Below are positions 39,455-48,259 of a stretch of 64,000 nt of DNA, in pieces. The position numbers and the translations under genes are program-made. The stretch covers positions 6,324,001 through 6,388,000 of the forward strand of contig NZ_LR594662.1 in the NCBI RefSeq assembly GCF_901827175.1, read 5' to 3'. Origin of the DNA: Variovorax sp. RA8. GTDB lineage: Bacteria > Pseudomonadota > Gammaproteobacteria > Burkholderiales > Burkholderiaceae_C. The notes under the pieces were generated by a model. That model was given only the letters and a program-made list of their open reading frames with translations. It was not told the origin of the DNA and ran no database searches. Every line of letters begins with the position of its first letter. Position 1 is the stretch's first letter.

Positions 39455-39581
39455 GGTTGCGCTCCTTGTCGAAGGTTGTTGTTCGCGCACACCGATGGTG
39501 GGCGCCCCGGTTCAAGGTGGGCGGATTATGGGAGCCGCACGCCGGAATGACCACTAGGGTCAGCGCGGAGAAGCGGCGCCT

Positions 39582-40160
39582 TCAGCTGCGCGTGACCTCG
39601 ACGCTGTACAGCCCCCAGGGGCACAGGGCGAAGCGTTCCTTGAGCGGCTTGTCCTTGAACGCGGGCAGCGTGTCGGCCTCGTAGACCGCCCACAACGGCC
39701 CCAGGCCGCCGAGCGCGAGCGGGGCGCCATCCATCTCGGTGGCCACGATCATCCGGTAGCTGCGCGCATCGGCCATGCGCACGGGCACGACATAGCCGTC
39801 CACGGCGCGCAGCGCCAGCATCGCGTCGGCGGGCACGCCCGCGGCTTCCATCACGCTGGTCAGCAAGGGGCCGGCGAGCGCGTGGACCTTGGCGTCGTAC
39901 TCGAGCGTCGGCTTGATCCGCACGACCGGCAGGCGGTGCAAGGCCTCTGCGTCGAACACATAGGCCTTGTCGAACTTGACGCCGTGCTTCGCCATCAACT
40001 GGTCGAGCGCCGGATCGAGGGGGCCGCGGCTGGTCTTGCCGACCGCGCCGCTGACGGTCAGGAGGCCGGGGCCCTTCGGGGTCTTGTCTGCCGCCGATGC
40101 GTGGAGGGAAGGGAACGATGCGGCCAGCGCCGCCGTGCCGAGGAAGTGTCGTTTTTTCAT
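39582..40160 (-). CDS. exported molybdopterin-oxidoreductase-like domain protein
   Basis: Protein of 192 residues with a signal peptide (LGTAALAASFPSLHASA). The body resembles the small oxidoreductase molybdopterin-binding fold: VHALAGPLLTSVMEAAGVP, ALDGY-like LRAVDGYVVPV, GPLWAVYEADT and CPWGLYSVEV. The usual molybdenum-ligating cysteine context is not evident, so it may be a cofactor-free relative. The open frame continues 64 codons upstream through the divergent promoter region; the start MKKRHFLG is preferred. It is divergent from the KaiC operon. Confidence 0.72.
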   Translation of the reverse strand: MKKRHFLGTAALAASFPSLHASAADKTPKGPGLLTVSGAVGKTSRGPLDPALDQLMAKHGVKFDKAYVFDAEALHRLPVVRIKPTLEYDAKVHALAGPLLTSVMEAAGVPADAMLALRAVDGYVVPVRMADARSYRMIVATEMDGAPLALGGLGPLWAVYEADTLPAFKDKPLKERFALCPWGLYSVEVTRS

Positions 40161-40187
40161 CGGGCGATTGTGGGGGGAGGCGCCATC

Positions 40188-40215
40188 GCAGGGAAGCACG
40201 AAGTTCGTGCCCTGC
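40188..40215. promoter_or_regulatory. dyad upstream of the KaiC and MoCo-like genes
   Basis: GCACGAA-G-TTCGTGC (40196-40210) is a perfect 7-base inverted repeat around one base. It is flanked by a further GCAGG/CCTGC pair (40188-40192, 40211-40215). It lies about 35 bases upstream of the minus-strand start at 40160 and 130 upstream of the KaiC start, so it may be an operator for either gene. Confidence 0.4.
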
Positions 40216-40343
40216 AGGACCGCTGCGGGGAGAGATGCGCCAGCATCCTTCGAGTGTGTCTTTTCACAAGTGGGCAGGCGCCGTACAGTGGGCTGCGCGG
40301 AGTAAAGTCCGGCTCCCCGAGCAACAACCCAAAGGGCTACCAG

Positions 40344-41909
40344 ATGATGCAAGACCCCGTGCGTACCGGCATTCCAGGGCTGGACGAGGTGCTTCTAGGC
40401 GGCGTCCAGCGCAACAACAACATCCTGGTCGAAGGTGCGCCGGGTGCCGGGAAAACAACCCTTGGCCTGGCTTTCATCCATGCGGGCGCAGCGCTATACG
40501 ACGAACCCGGCGTGATCGTCTCTTTCGAGCTCGACGCCGAGAAGCTGTTGCGAGACGCCAGGGGGTTCAGCTGGGATCTGCAGCGTCTCATCGATGAGCG
40601 CAAGGTCAAGATCATCCAGACCTCGCCGGCCGTGCTGCTCAATGAATTCCGTTCGTCGGAAGGCGCATTCACCGCCGAGCTGGCGGCCATCGGCGCGCGC
40701 AGGCTGATGATCGATGGCTTGACGCCGCTGCGGCTGTACGCCGAGGCCAACGACAAGCCGTTTCGCGAGGATGTCCACCTGCTCATCGACGGACTCACCC
40801 GGCTCGGTGTCACGACGCTTGTCACCGCGGAGCGCGCGGACACGAAGGTGGAGGCCCATGCGCACGAGCGCTTCATCTTCGACACCATCATTTCGCTGAC
40901 GCGCACCGAGGTGCGCCGGCGGGTCCATAGGACGCTGTCGGTGGTCAAGTCGCGCGGCCAGGATTTCATCAGCGGAAGCCACGCGATGCGCATCGAATCC
41001 GGCGGTGGCATCCTGGTGTATCGGCGTGCCCAGTCGCGCCCCAAGGTCGACGAGGACCAGCCCACGTCGAGCAAACGCGTGTCCGCGGGCTGCGCCGCGC
41101 TGGACCTGATCATGGACGGGGGGCTCTACGAGGGCTCGATCACGATGGTCACCGGCATCTCCGGCACCGGCAAGACGGTTCTGGGCGTCCAGTTCCTGAC
41201 GTCGGCGATTCTGGCCGGGCGGCGGGCGCTGCTGGTGACGCTGGATGAGCATCCACGCCAGCTGATCCGCAACGCGGCGAGCCTGGGCTTCGACCTCGAA
41301 GGCCTGATGCGTCAAGGCTCGCTCTTCATCCACTATGAATCGCCCCTGGAGCTGGAGCTCGACGTGCACTTCGACCGGGTGGCGAAGCTGGTGGAGAAGG
41401 AAGGCATCGACTGCATCGTTTTCGATTCGGTGGCCGTGTACGAGATGGCGAGCACCGACCAGGCTTCCGACTTTCTCTATGCGCTGGCGGATTTCGTCAA
41501 GGGACGGCTTGCGACGGCGTTCTTCAACTACGAGAGTCCCGAGCTCCTGGGCGTCTCGCAGATCAGCGAGGAGCTCAAGGGATCGCACCTGGTCGACAAC
41601 ATCATCCTGCTGAGCTACGTGGAGATCTCCACGCGCCTGCGCCGCGCGATCGCGGTACCGAAGGTGCGCGGGAGCAAGAACATCCAGACGACCCGCGAGT
41701 ACGTGATCGGCGCAGGCGGCATTTCCTTGCTCGATGAATCGGCGGTCGAGGGGGACGACACGACACCCGTGCCGCAATTGCCGTTCTCCTCCTACTACGG
41801 GCTCCTGGCGCGCTCACCGTCGCGCAAGAGCCCGGTGATCGAGGACGCCGTCGCGCACGGCAAGGCGCTGCCTGACTCGCCGGAACTCCCCCCCGAGACG
41901 GCCCGGTGA
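40344..41909 (+). CDS. KaiC-like two-domain ATPase
   Basis: Protein of 521 residues, the length of cyanobacterial KaiC, with two RecA-like domains. Walker A motifs are GAPGAGKTT (near 33) and GISGTGKTV (near 272). The paired catalytic glutamates of KaiC are altered: FEL in domain one and LDE in domain two. At the place of the autophosphorylated Ser/Thr (GSHxSTxTD in KaiC) it reads GSHLVDN, so those sites are missing. There are no kaiA or kaiB genes here. Its stop overlaps a histidine kinase start (GTGA), so the pair works together, probably in stress signalling. Confidence 0.88.
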   Translation: MMQDPVRTGIPGLDEVLLGGVQRNNNILVEGAPGAGKTTLGLAFIHAGAALYDEPGVIVSFELDAEKLLRDARGFSWDLQRLIDERKVKIIQTSPAVLLNEFRSSEGAFTAELAAIGARRLMIDGLTPLRLYAEANDKPFREDVHLLIDGLTRLGVTTLVTAERADTKVEAHAHERFIFDTIISLTRTEVRRRVHRTLSVVKSRGQDFISGSHAMRIESGGGILVYRRAQSRPKVDEDQPTSSKRVSAGCAALDLIMDGGLYEGSITMVTGISGTGKTVLGVQFLTSAILAGRRALLVTLDEHPRQLIRNAASLGFDLEGLMRQGSLFIHYESPLELELDVHFDRVAKLVEKEGIDCIVFDSVAVYEMASTDQASDFLYALADFVKGRLATAFFNYESPELLGVSQISEELKGSHLVDNIILLSYVEISTRLRRAIAVPKVRGSKNIQTTREYVIGAGGISLLDESAVEGDDTTPVPQLPFSSYYGLLARSPSRKSPVIEDAVAHGKALPDSPELPPETAR

Positions 41910-43177
41910 ACGACAGCGCCGACTCCGACGGCCGTCCGACGGGGTTGGACTGGGAAGGCTGGCGTCATGCGCTGGCACGCTTCGCTGCGGCAACCGAACT
42001 CTGCGTCTGCGCCTACGACCACGACCTTGCAAGACAGGCAGGGCCCCTGGCCTCCTCCAAGGTTGCACGGCTTCTGGTGAACTCAGGCGTGTGGAACGCG
42101 GACCGCCCCGGGGACAGGATTGAAAGAGACCTCGCCGCGCGGGTCATTGAAACTGGCGTCGCCGCGCACGCCAGCGTATGCGACGAGCTGCGCTTGCGGG
42201 CAGTCCCGCTGTCGATGGGTGGCCAGGTGCGTGGAGCGATCGTCTACGGATGGGCGTTCGCCACATTCGGAACGCCGCTGGGATGCGAGCGCATCGGCCG
42301 CCAACTCGGCGTCGACGGTACGCGCCTTTGGGCGCAGGCGCGCCTTGAATCGCCGGTCACCGAGGGGCGCATGACCGTCTACACCGAGCTGCTCGAGACG
42401 ATGATCGAATCGACGGTTCGCCATGCGGAGGCCGTCGAGCACCTCCAGGAGCTCAGTCGATTGCGCGAGGTGTTTCTTGCCAGCGTGTCGCACGAGCTTC
42501 GAACGCCGTTGTCCGTGCTCGGAACGCGAATCGAGCTCTTGCTGCGTGGTGCGCTCGCCGATCCGGAGGCCATCAGGGCCTCTCTGGTCAACATGAAGCA
42601 CCACGTGAAGACCGAGGCGCGGCTGGTCGAGGACCTGATCGAGGCGGCGCGAACGCGCACCGGCCAGTTGCGCATCGATATGCAGCTGACATCGCTTCGC
42701 GACATCCTCAAGGCAGCGGTGTCTGCGGTGGTGCCGCATGCCGAGGCCAAGCAGATTGACATCGCAATTCCGGACCTGGATGAAGCCGGCCAGTTGCCGA
42801 TCATCGCCGACGCGGATCGTCTGCAGCAGGTGTTCTGGAATCTTCTTTCCAACGCCGTCAAGTTCACCCCGGCGTCGGGGCACATTGCGATTCAGCTGCG
42901 TCGCGACACCCAGATGTATGCACTCTCGGTGACCGACACGGGCAGCGGCATTGAAGAAGCGCTGCTCCCGCATGTTTTCAAACCATTCACGAAGCAGCTG
43001 AAGGCGAATGCGCTGGGGCTGGGACTCGGCCTGTCCATCGCCCGCCACATTGTCGAACGCCACGGCGGAACCATCCGGGTGGAAAGCGCCGGACGCGACG
43101 CCGGAGCGGCGTTCCATGTCACGCTGCCCGTGGCTTCACCGCCCGCGCAGCTGCTTGCTCCTCGGCAAGAGGTCTGA
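41906..43177 (+). CDS. sensor histidine kinase coupled to KaiC
   Basis: Kinase of 423 residues with no membrane segments. Residues 1-170 look like a GAF/PAS-type sensory region (VRGAIVYGWAFATFG). A coiled linker leads to the HisKA box SVSHELRTPLSVL with His196. The ATPase domain has the N box (WNLLSNAVKFTP), G1 (VTDTGSGIE) and G2 (LGLGLSIARHIV). The GTG start overlaps the KaiC stop as GTGA. There is no response regulator next to it; partner unknown. Input presumably comes through KaiC. Confidence 0.9.
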   Translation: MNDSADSDGRPTGLDWEGWRHALARFAAATELCVCAYDHDLARQAGPLASSKVARLLVNSGVWNADRPGDRIERDLAARVIETGVAAHASVCDELRLRAVPLSMGGQVRGAIVYGWAFATFGTPLGCERIGRQLGVDGTRLWAQARLESPVTEGRMTVYTELLETMIESTVRHAEAVEHLQELSRLREVFLASVSHELRTPLSVLGTRIELLLRGALADPEAIRASLVNMKHHVKTEARLVEDLIEAARTRTGQLRIDMQLTSLRDILKAAVSAVVPHAEAKQIDIAIPDLDEAGQLPIIADADRLQQVFWNLLSNAVKFTPASGHIAIQLRRDTQMYALSVTDTGSGIEEALLPHVFKPFTKQLKANALGLGLGLSIARHIVERHGGTIRVESAGRDAGAAFHVTLPVASPPAQLLAPRQEV

Positions 43178-43197
43178 ACTGCAAATCCTTACAACAG

Positions 43198-43217
43198 TCG
43201 TCATGCCTTGATGACGA
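43198..43217 (+). repeat. inverted repeat after the histidine kinase gene
   Basis: TCGTCAT-GCCTTG-ATGACGA is a perfect 7-base inverted repeat 21 bases after the kinase stop. No T run follows, so it is a weak terminator at best; it could also be an operator or attenuator for the DUF2383 gene that starts at 43302. Confidence 0.4.
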
Positions 43218-43301
43218 TGGAGATCGAGCCTCGCACCACGATAAGGGATAGAGGAGGATTCTTTCCGCTTGCTGCCCGATGGCGCATCCAGGAGTCGCAT
43301 C

Positions 43302-43811
43302 ATGACCAAGGAAAATCGTCCTTCCGCCGATACGAACCCGGACGCTTCGACGGCGGCGCCGAGCGCCCCTCGTGTGGTGGACGTGCTCAACGAGTTGCTC
43401 GAGACCACGCGGGAGGCAGAGTTTGGCTTCCAGGCCTGTGCAGACGAGGCAGCGGCGGCGAGGCTTCAGGAGGTGTTCTATCACCGAGCCGAGCAGTGCC
43501 AGCAGGCAGCCGACGAGCTGGTCCGGTTGATCTGGCGCTTTGGAGGCTCGCCCGCCGAGGGGGACGCAGCCAGCGGAGCCTTGCACCGTGGCTGGGTCCA
43601 CATCAAGGGCGCCGTGGGCGCGGACACCGACCTGTCGATGCTCGAGGAATGCGAACGAAGGGAGGATGCGGCAGTGGCGCGTTACCGCGAGGCACTGGCG
43701 CAGAACCTACCCCCCGAGGTGCGCAGTTTCGTGGAACGCCAGGCGCAGTGCGCTCAGCGCAACCACGACCAGATCGGTGACTTGCGCAGTGAAGCGAGCT
43801 CCCGCGGCTGA
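43302..43811 (+). CDS. DUF2383/PA2169-family four-helix protein
   Basis: Protein of 169 residues. After a Pro/Ala-rich N-terminus, VVDVLNELLETTREAEFGFQ starts a ferritin-like four-helix domain typical of the PA2169 (DUF2383) family: FYHRAEQCQQAADELVRLI, HRGWVHIKGAVG, LLEECERREDAAVARYREAL-like segments. The family is common in stress operons and its function is unknown. CAGGAG precedes the chosen ATG. It follows the KaiC/kinase pair on the same strand, 124 bases away. Confidence 0.88.
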   Translation: MTKENRPSADTNPDASTAAPSAPRVVDVLNELLETTREAEFGFQACADEAAAARLQEVFYHRAEQCQQAADELVRLIWRFGGSPAEGDAASGALHRGWVHIKGAVGADTDLSMLEECERREDAAVARYREALAQNLPPEVRSFVERQAQCAQRNHDQIGDLRSEASSRG

Positions 43812-43892
43812 CGCGGCTGGCGCGCGAGACTTGCAGTAAGTACTCCCGGGCCGGCGCACCCATCGCCATTGCTGCAGTCCATGCAGCCGGTT

Positions 43893-46274
43893 TCAGAAGC
43901 GCTCGGGCAGCCCCATCGCCGGATCGCTCACCGAGTGCCGGCCGGTCTCGACCCGCCCGGCGAAGCGGCGGTAGAAGGCGGTGTCGGCATCGCAGGTCAC
44001 CACGAAGTCATACCAGTTGCCGGTGGCGTCCAGGCTCCAGCGCATGGTGGCGTCGTCGCCGCCCTTGACCCGCACGCTCCACGGGCCGCGGGGCTTGTTG
44101 CCGCGGTCATCGTGGTCGTCGTGGTCGTGGTCCCGGTCGTGGCGGCCGTGATCGTCATGGTCGTCGCGTCCATCTTTGCCGCCGGCCCCACGGCCGTCGA
44201 GGCGCGGGTAGGCCAGGTTGTGCTGGACGGTGAACCGGCAATCGCGCCGGCCGCCGTTGCGCATCTGCAGGTAGATGTCGCCCTTGCGCGCGTCGTAGCC
44301 TGTGCGGATCTCGGGAAGCGCTGCGCCCGCGGCGCGCAACCGGTTCAAGTCGCCCTTGAAGTGACGGTGGAAGCCGTTCGGCCCGAGCACCCACAGGTCG
44401 TACAGGCCGGCGTCGTCGATCGCGGCCGCCCAGTCGCCACTGAGCTGCTTGCCCGGCTCGACCATGTAGCGGCGCGGCACGCGATCTGCCAGGTGCAGCT
44501 TGTCGTAGACGTGGAACACGGCGGCGGCGCGGCCGCTGTTGGCGAAAGCCAGCTGGACGCGGCCGTTGGCGGAATCGACGCGCGCGGTGGTGTGCAGCTC
44601 GTAGGGCAGGGCGCGCGAGGGACGCACGCCGGTGGCCTGCACCGGCAGCGCGAGATCGGCCGGCGGCACGATCTTCGGCAGCGCCTGCTGGGCTGCCGTC
44701 AGCGCATCGACCTCGGCCTTGGTCCTGCGGCCGGCCAGCGTGGGCAGCGGCTCGTCGTTGGGGCGCTCGAAGTTGAAGGCGCTGGTCAGGTCGCCGCAGA
44801 CGGCGCGGCGATAGGCGCTGATCTGCGGTTCGGCCACGCCGAAGCACTTCTCCAGGAACAGCAGCGTCGAGGTGTGGTCGCAGACCTGGGAGTTGACCCA
44901 GCCGCCGCGGCTCCACGGCGAGACCACCCACAGCGGCACGCGCGGACCCGGGCCGTAGGGCCGGCCATCCTTGGCCGGCTGGCTCGTGGTCGCGGGCGTG
45001 TAGTTGTGATACTCCACCGCGACGTCTTCGTCCTTCATCGTGGTGCCGCCGGCCAGCGTGCCGTCGGCATTGCGCGAGGGCACCGAAGGCGTCGGCACGT
45101 GGTCGAAGAAGCCGTCGTTCTCGTCGAAGTTGATCAAGAGGACGGTCTTGCTCCAGACCTCGGGGTTGGCGGTCAGCGCGTCCAGCACCTGCTGCACGTA
45201 CCAGCCGCCCTTGGCCGGGCTCGACGGTCCGGGGTGCTCGCTGTAGGCCGAGGGCGCGATGATCCACGACACCGCAGGCAGCTTGCCGTTCTGGATGTCC
45301 TCGCGGAAGGTCTCCAGGAAGCCGTAGGGCATCGTGTTGTGGAAGCCCTTGGCGAGCGGGCTGAGCGCGTCGTCGACCACCGGGTCGTAGAAGGGGCCGG
45401 CGGCGGTGACCGGCTGCGTGATGTCCGTGGCCGGCACATAGACCGGACGGCGCGCCGGCGGCATCTGCTCGATCTGGGCGCGCCAGTGGCGAAAGCCCAT
45501 CATCTCGTTGCAGCCGAAGTTGTCGATCAGGCTCTGGTAGACCTTCCACTTCACGCCGGCTTTCTCGAGCCGGTCGGCATAGGTGGTCCAGGTCCAGCCC
45601 TGCGTGGAAGCGCCGATGTCGTTGCCGCCGTTGAACTGGTTGTTCAGCGCCGCGACCTGCACCTTGCTGCCGTCGATGGGGCTGATGCCGTTCGGGCCGT
45701 TGGTGCCGCTCCAGTAGAACAACCGGTTGGCGATGGTGCCCGTGTGCATGCCGCAGTGGTAGTGGTCGCACAGCGTGAAGGCGTCGGCCAGCGCGCGCTG
45801 GAACGGCACTTCGGCCGTTTCGTAGTAGCCCATCGACAGCTGGTTCTTGGCGTCCGGCCACTTGTACATGCGGCCGTGGTCCCAGGCGGCCTGCGAATCG
45901 GACCAGGCGTGCGGCGTGCTGCCGGCGCGCTGCGCGTTGCCCTTGCTCTCGTCGAGGTGGTAGGGCACGAAGGTGCTCGCCGGCGTGGTCTTCGTGTAGG
46001 TCTGATAGAAGGCGTTCCTGCCGTTCGGCGTCGGGATCGCGAAGCGGTCGCCGAAGCCGCGCACGCCCTTGAAGGTGCCGAAGTAGCTGTCGAAGGAACG
46101 GTTCTCCTGCATCAGCAGCACCACGTGCTTGACGTCCTTCACGGTGCCGGTGTCGTGGTGCGCGGGAATGGCCAGCGCGCGGCGGATGCTGGGAGGGAAG
46201 GCGGCCAGCGTGGCGGCGGCGATGCCGGTGGTGGCGGTGCTCTGGATGAATTTGCGGCGGGAGTTGGCGGTCAT
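43893..46274 (-). CDS. phosphocholine-specific-type phospholipase C, Tat-exported
   Basis: Phosphoesterase of 793 residues of the acid-phosphatase/phospholipase C family. The N-terminus is a twin-arginine signal (NSRRKFIQSTATTG). The active-site region KHVVLLMQENRSFDSYFGTF is canonical, followed by NFDENDGFFDHVPTP. Two C-terminal DUF756-like repeats follow (about 590-690 and 725-785). Between them, near residues 698-724, is an insert made almost only of Asp, His and Arg, not typical of the family. The start MTANSRRKF was chosen over an upstream frame extension. Likely role: release of phosphate and headgroups from lipids outside the cytoplasm. Confidence 0.9.
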   Translation of the reverse strand: MTANSRRKFIQSTATTGIAAATLAAFPPSIRRALAIPAHHDTGTVKDVKHVVLLMQENRSFDSYFGTFKGVRGFGDRFAIPTPNGRNAFYQTYTKTTPASTFVPYHLDESKGNAQRAGSTPHAWSDSQAAWDHGRMYKWPDAKNQLSMGYYETAEVPFQRALADAFTLCDHYHCGMHTGTIANRLFYWSGTNGPNGISPIDGSKVQVAALNNQFNGGNDIGASTQGWTWTTYADRLEKAGVKWKVYQSLIDNFGCNEMMGFRHWRAQIEQMPPARRPVYVPATDITQPVTAAGPFYDPVVDDALSPLAKGFHNTMPYGFLETFREDIQNGKLPAVSWIIAPSAYSEHPGPSSPAKGGWYVQQVLDALTANPEVWSKTVLLINFDENDGFFDHVPTPSVPSRNADGTLAGGTTMKDEDVAVEYHNYTPATTSQPAKDGRPYGPGPRVPLWVVSPWSRGGWVNSQVCDHTSTLLFLEKCFGVAEPQISAYRRAVCGDLTSAFNFERPNDEPLPTLAGRRTKAEVDALTAAQQALPKIVPPADLALPVQATGVRPSRALPYELHTTARVDSANGRVQLAFANSGRAAAVFHVYDKLHLADRVPRRYMVEPGKQLSGDWAAAIDDAGLYDLWVLGPNGFHRHFKGDLNRLRAAGAALPEIRTGYDARKGDIYLQMRNGGRRDCRFTVQHNLAYPRLDGRGAGGKDGRDDHDDHGRHDRDHDHDDHDDRGNKPRGPWSVRVKGGDDATMRWSLDATGNWYDFVVTCDADTAFYRRFAGRVETGRHSVSDPAMGLPERF

Positions 46275-46391
46275 ATCGTTGGCGTGGGTTGCTCGCACTG
46301 GGGAGGCCCCGAGGCTAGGCAACAGCAATGTCACGACGATGACGCCGTGCGCGCTCCTTCTGCGCGCGGCATCGACGCCAGGGCCCGGCCG

Positions 46392-47153
46392 CTACCAGGG
46401 CCACGATCCTGCCGAGGCCGCGAGCGAAACGCCCGTCACGGCCAGCAGCAGGGCGGTGATCGTCCGCAGCGCGCGCTCCGACACCGGCAGCGGGTGCCGC
46501 ACGCACCACCGGGTCACGGCATAGACGACGGGCAGGGCCATGCCCGACAGCAGCAGCGAGCGCATGGAGAAGTGGCCGGCGCCCGCGACGAGCACCAGGC
46601 GGAAGGCGTTGTTGGCCGAGAACATCAGCGTCAGGCAGCGGCGCACGAAGTTGGGCTCGAAGGGCTGGCGGTACAAGTGGAAGACGATCGGCGGCCCGGA
46701 GGTCGCGAACAGCCCGCCGAGCACCCCGGAGAGCAGGCCCGCCGCCGCGAAGGCCGCCGGCGGCGAGGGCTGCGCAAGCTGGCGATTGCGCAGAAGCAGC
46801 GCCAGGGCGCTGAGCACCACGACGACACCCAGCAACAGCCTCAGGAACTGCTGCGCGTTCGCGCTCAGCCACGCGAGCAGCCCGATGCCGATGACCACCC
46901 CGGCGAGGCTCGCCGGCATTGCGTGGCGCAAGGGGCGCCATGGAAGCTCGCCGCCATGGCTGCGAAAGAAAGCCGTCGCATTGACGAGCGCGAGCACCAT
47001 GGTGGCGTTGACGGCCTCGGCCAGCGGCACGACGTGCAGAAGCTCGACCAGGCCCAGCAGCACCAGGCCCATGGCGAAGCCGGTGAGGTTCTGCACGAAG
47101 GTGGCGGCTGCCACGCAGCCGAGGAACAGGAAGGCCGTTTCGAGAGGGATCAA
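46392..47153 (-). CDS. TauE/SafE-family membrane exporter
   Basis: Membrane protein of 253 residues with about eight hydrophobic segments, typical of TauE/SafE (sulfite/organosulfonate export; DUF81). Motifs include NLTGFAMGLVLLGLVE, GLLSGVLGGLFATSGPPIVF and LMFSANNAFRL. There is no ATG at the N-terminus; the TTG at 47153 overlaps the CoA-transferase stop as TTGA and is the best start. No ribosome site is obvious, as expected for coupled translation. It probably exports an acid or sulfonate from the pathway. Confidence 0.82.
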   Translation of the reverse strand: MIPLETAFLFLGCVAAATFVQNLTGFAMGLVLLGLVELLHVVPLAEAVNATMVLALVNATAFFRSHGGELPWRPLRHAMPASLAGVVIGIGLLAWLSANAQQFLRLLLGVVVVLSALALLLRNRQLAQPSPPAAFAAAGLLSGVLGGLFATSGPPIVFHLYRQPFEPNFVRRCLTLMFSANNAFRLVLVAGAGHFSMRSLLLSGMALPVVYAVTRWCVRHPLPVSERALRTITALLLAVTGVSLAASAGSWPW

Positions 47154-48259
47154 GAGGCTGTCGGGCCGCGGGCAGGGAGCGGCACCGAAGGCCAATTCTG
47201 CAGCACCTCGGCCATGGAGCAGCGGCGCGATGGTGGCGTCGGCGGCGGCCGCGCGCCGTCGAACACCGGGGCCGCCGCCGGCACCCGGCCAGCATCCCAA
47301 GGCATGAAGACCCCGCGCGCCTGCATGTGCGGATGCGCCATGGCCTCGGCGAGGGAGAGCACGGGGGTCACGCAGGCATCGCTGGCGGCGAAGTGGGCGG
47401 CCCACTCCTCGCGCGTGCGGCTGCCGAAGGCTTCCTCGAAGCGGCGCCGTATCTCGGGCCAATGTGCCGCCTCCTGCCGATCCGGCAACTGCCCGGCCAG
47501 GCCGAGCCGCTGCACCAGCTCGTCGTAGAACTGCGGCTCGAGCGCGCCCACGGCGACGAATCGGCCATCGCGGGTGCGATAGGTGTCGTACCAGGGGACG
47601 CCGCCGTCGAGTGCGTTGCTGGCGCGCCGATCGGTCCACTGCCCCATCAGCATCCGGCTGAAGATCATGGCCATGAGCACGGCGCTGCCGTCGACCATGG
47701 CGGCGTCGACCACCTGGCCACGCCCGCAGGCGCGCGCCTGCCAGGCGGCGGCGAGCACGCCGATGGCGAGGAAGGCGCCACCACCGCCGAAGTCGCCGAC
47801 GAGGTTGAGCGGCGGCACCGGCTTGTCGGCAGTGCCGATCGCATGCAGCGCGCCCGAGAGCGCGATGTAGTTGATGTCGTGGCCGGCCTGCTGCGCCAGG
47901 GGACCGGTCTGGCCCCATCCTGTCATGCGGCCATAGACCAGGCGCGGGTTGCGGGCCATGCATTCCTGCGGGCCGAGCCCCAGGCGCTCCATCACTCCCG
48001 GGCGCAGTCCTTCGAGCAGGATGTCGGCGCGCTCGACGAGCTGCAGCGCGGCCTCGCGGCCTTCGGCCGACTTGAGGTCCAGCTCGACAAGCGTGCGGCC
48101 GCGGCGCACCGCGCCGAGCGTGTCGCGCTCGGCGGCGCTGCCGGGACGCTCGACGCGGACCACGCTGGCGCCGAGGTCCGCCAGCACCATGCCGCACCAG
48201 GGCACGGGGCCGATCGCGGCGAATTCGAGAATGCGAAGGCCGGAAAGAACAGCCGTCAT
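47150..48259 (-). CDS. class III CoA-transferase / alpha-methylacyl-CoA racemase-like
   Basis: Protein of 369 residues. The start MTAVLSGLRILEFAAIGPVP and VRVERPGSAAERD are typical; the DFGGGGAFLAIGVLAAA stretch and VDAAMVDGSAVLM resemble alpha-methylacyl-CoA racemase rather than CoA-transferases proper, with Asp in MVDG. AAGGAGA lies 6 bases upstream. The ATG overlaps the LysR stop as ATGA, and its own stop overlaps the TauE start. It may epimerise or activate a branched acyl-CoA. Confidence 0.85.
   Translation of the reverse strand: MTAVLSGLRILEFAAIGPVPWCGMVLADLGASVVRVERPGSAAERDTLGAVRRGRTLVELDLKSAEGREAALQLVERADILLEGLRPGVMERLGLGPQECMARNPRLVYGRMTGWGQTGPLAQQAGHDINYIALSGALHAIGTADKPVPPLNLVGDFGGGGAFLAIGVLAAAWQARACGRGQVVDAAMVDGSAVLMAMIFSRMLMGQWTDRRASNALDGGVPWYDTYRTRDGRFVAVGALEPQFYDELVQRLGLAGQLPDRQEAAHWPEIRRRFEEAFGSRTREEWAAHFAASDACVTPVLSLAEAMAHPHMQARGVFMPWDAGRVPAAAPVFDGARPPPTPPSRRCSMAEVLQNWPSVPLPARGPTAS

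Noticed and set aside
44100..44180. Tandem repeat of GTGGTCGTCGTGGTCGT type
   Set aside because: As a possible minisatellite or CRISPR-like array it fails: no spacers of constant length, and it lies in frame within phospholipase C as the Asp/His-rich insert.
43869..47528. Open frame of 1,219 codons on the plus strand
   Set aside because: It is antisense to phospholipase C and the TauE gene; its composition is repetitive and no domain is recognisable.
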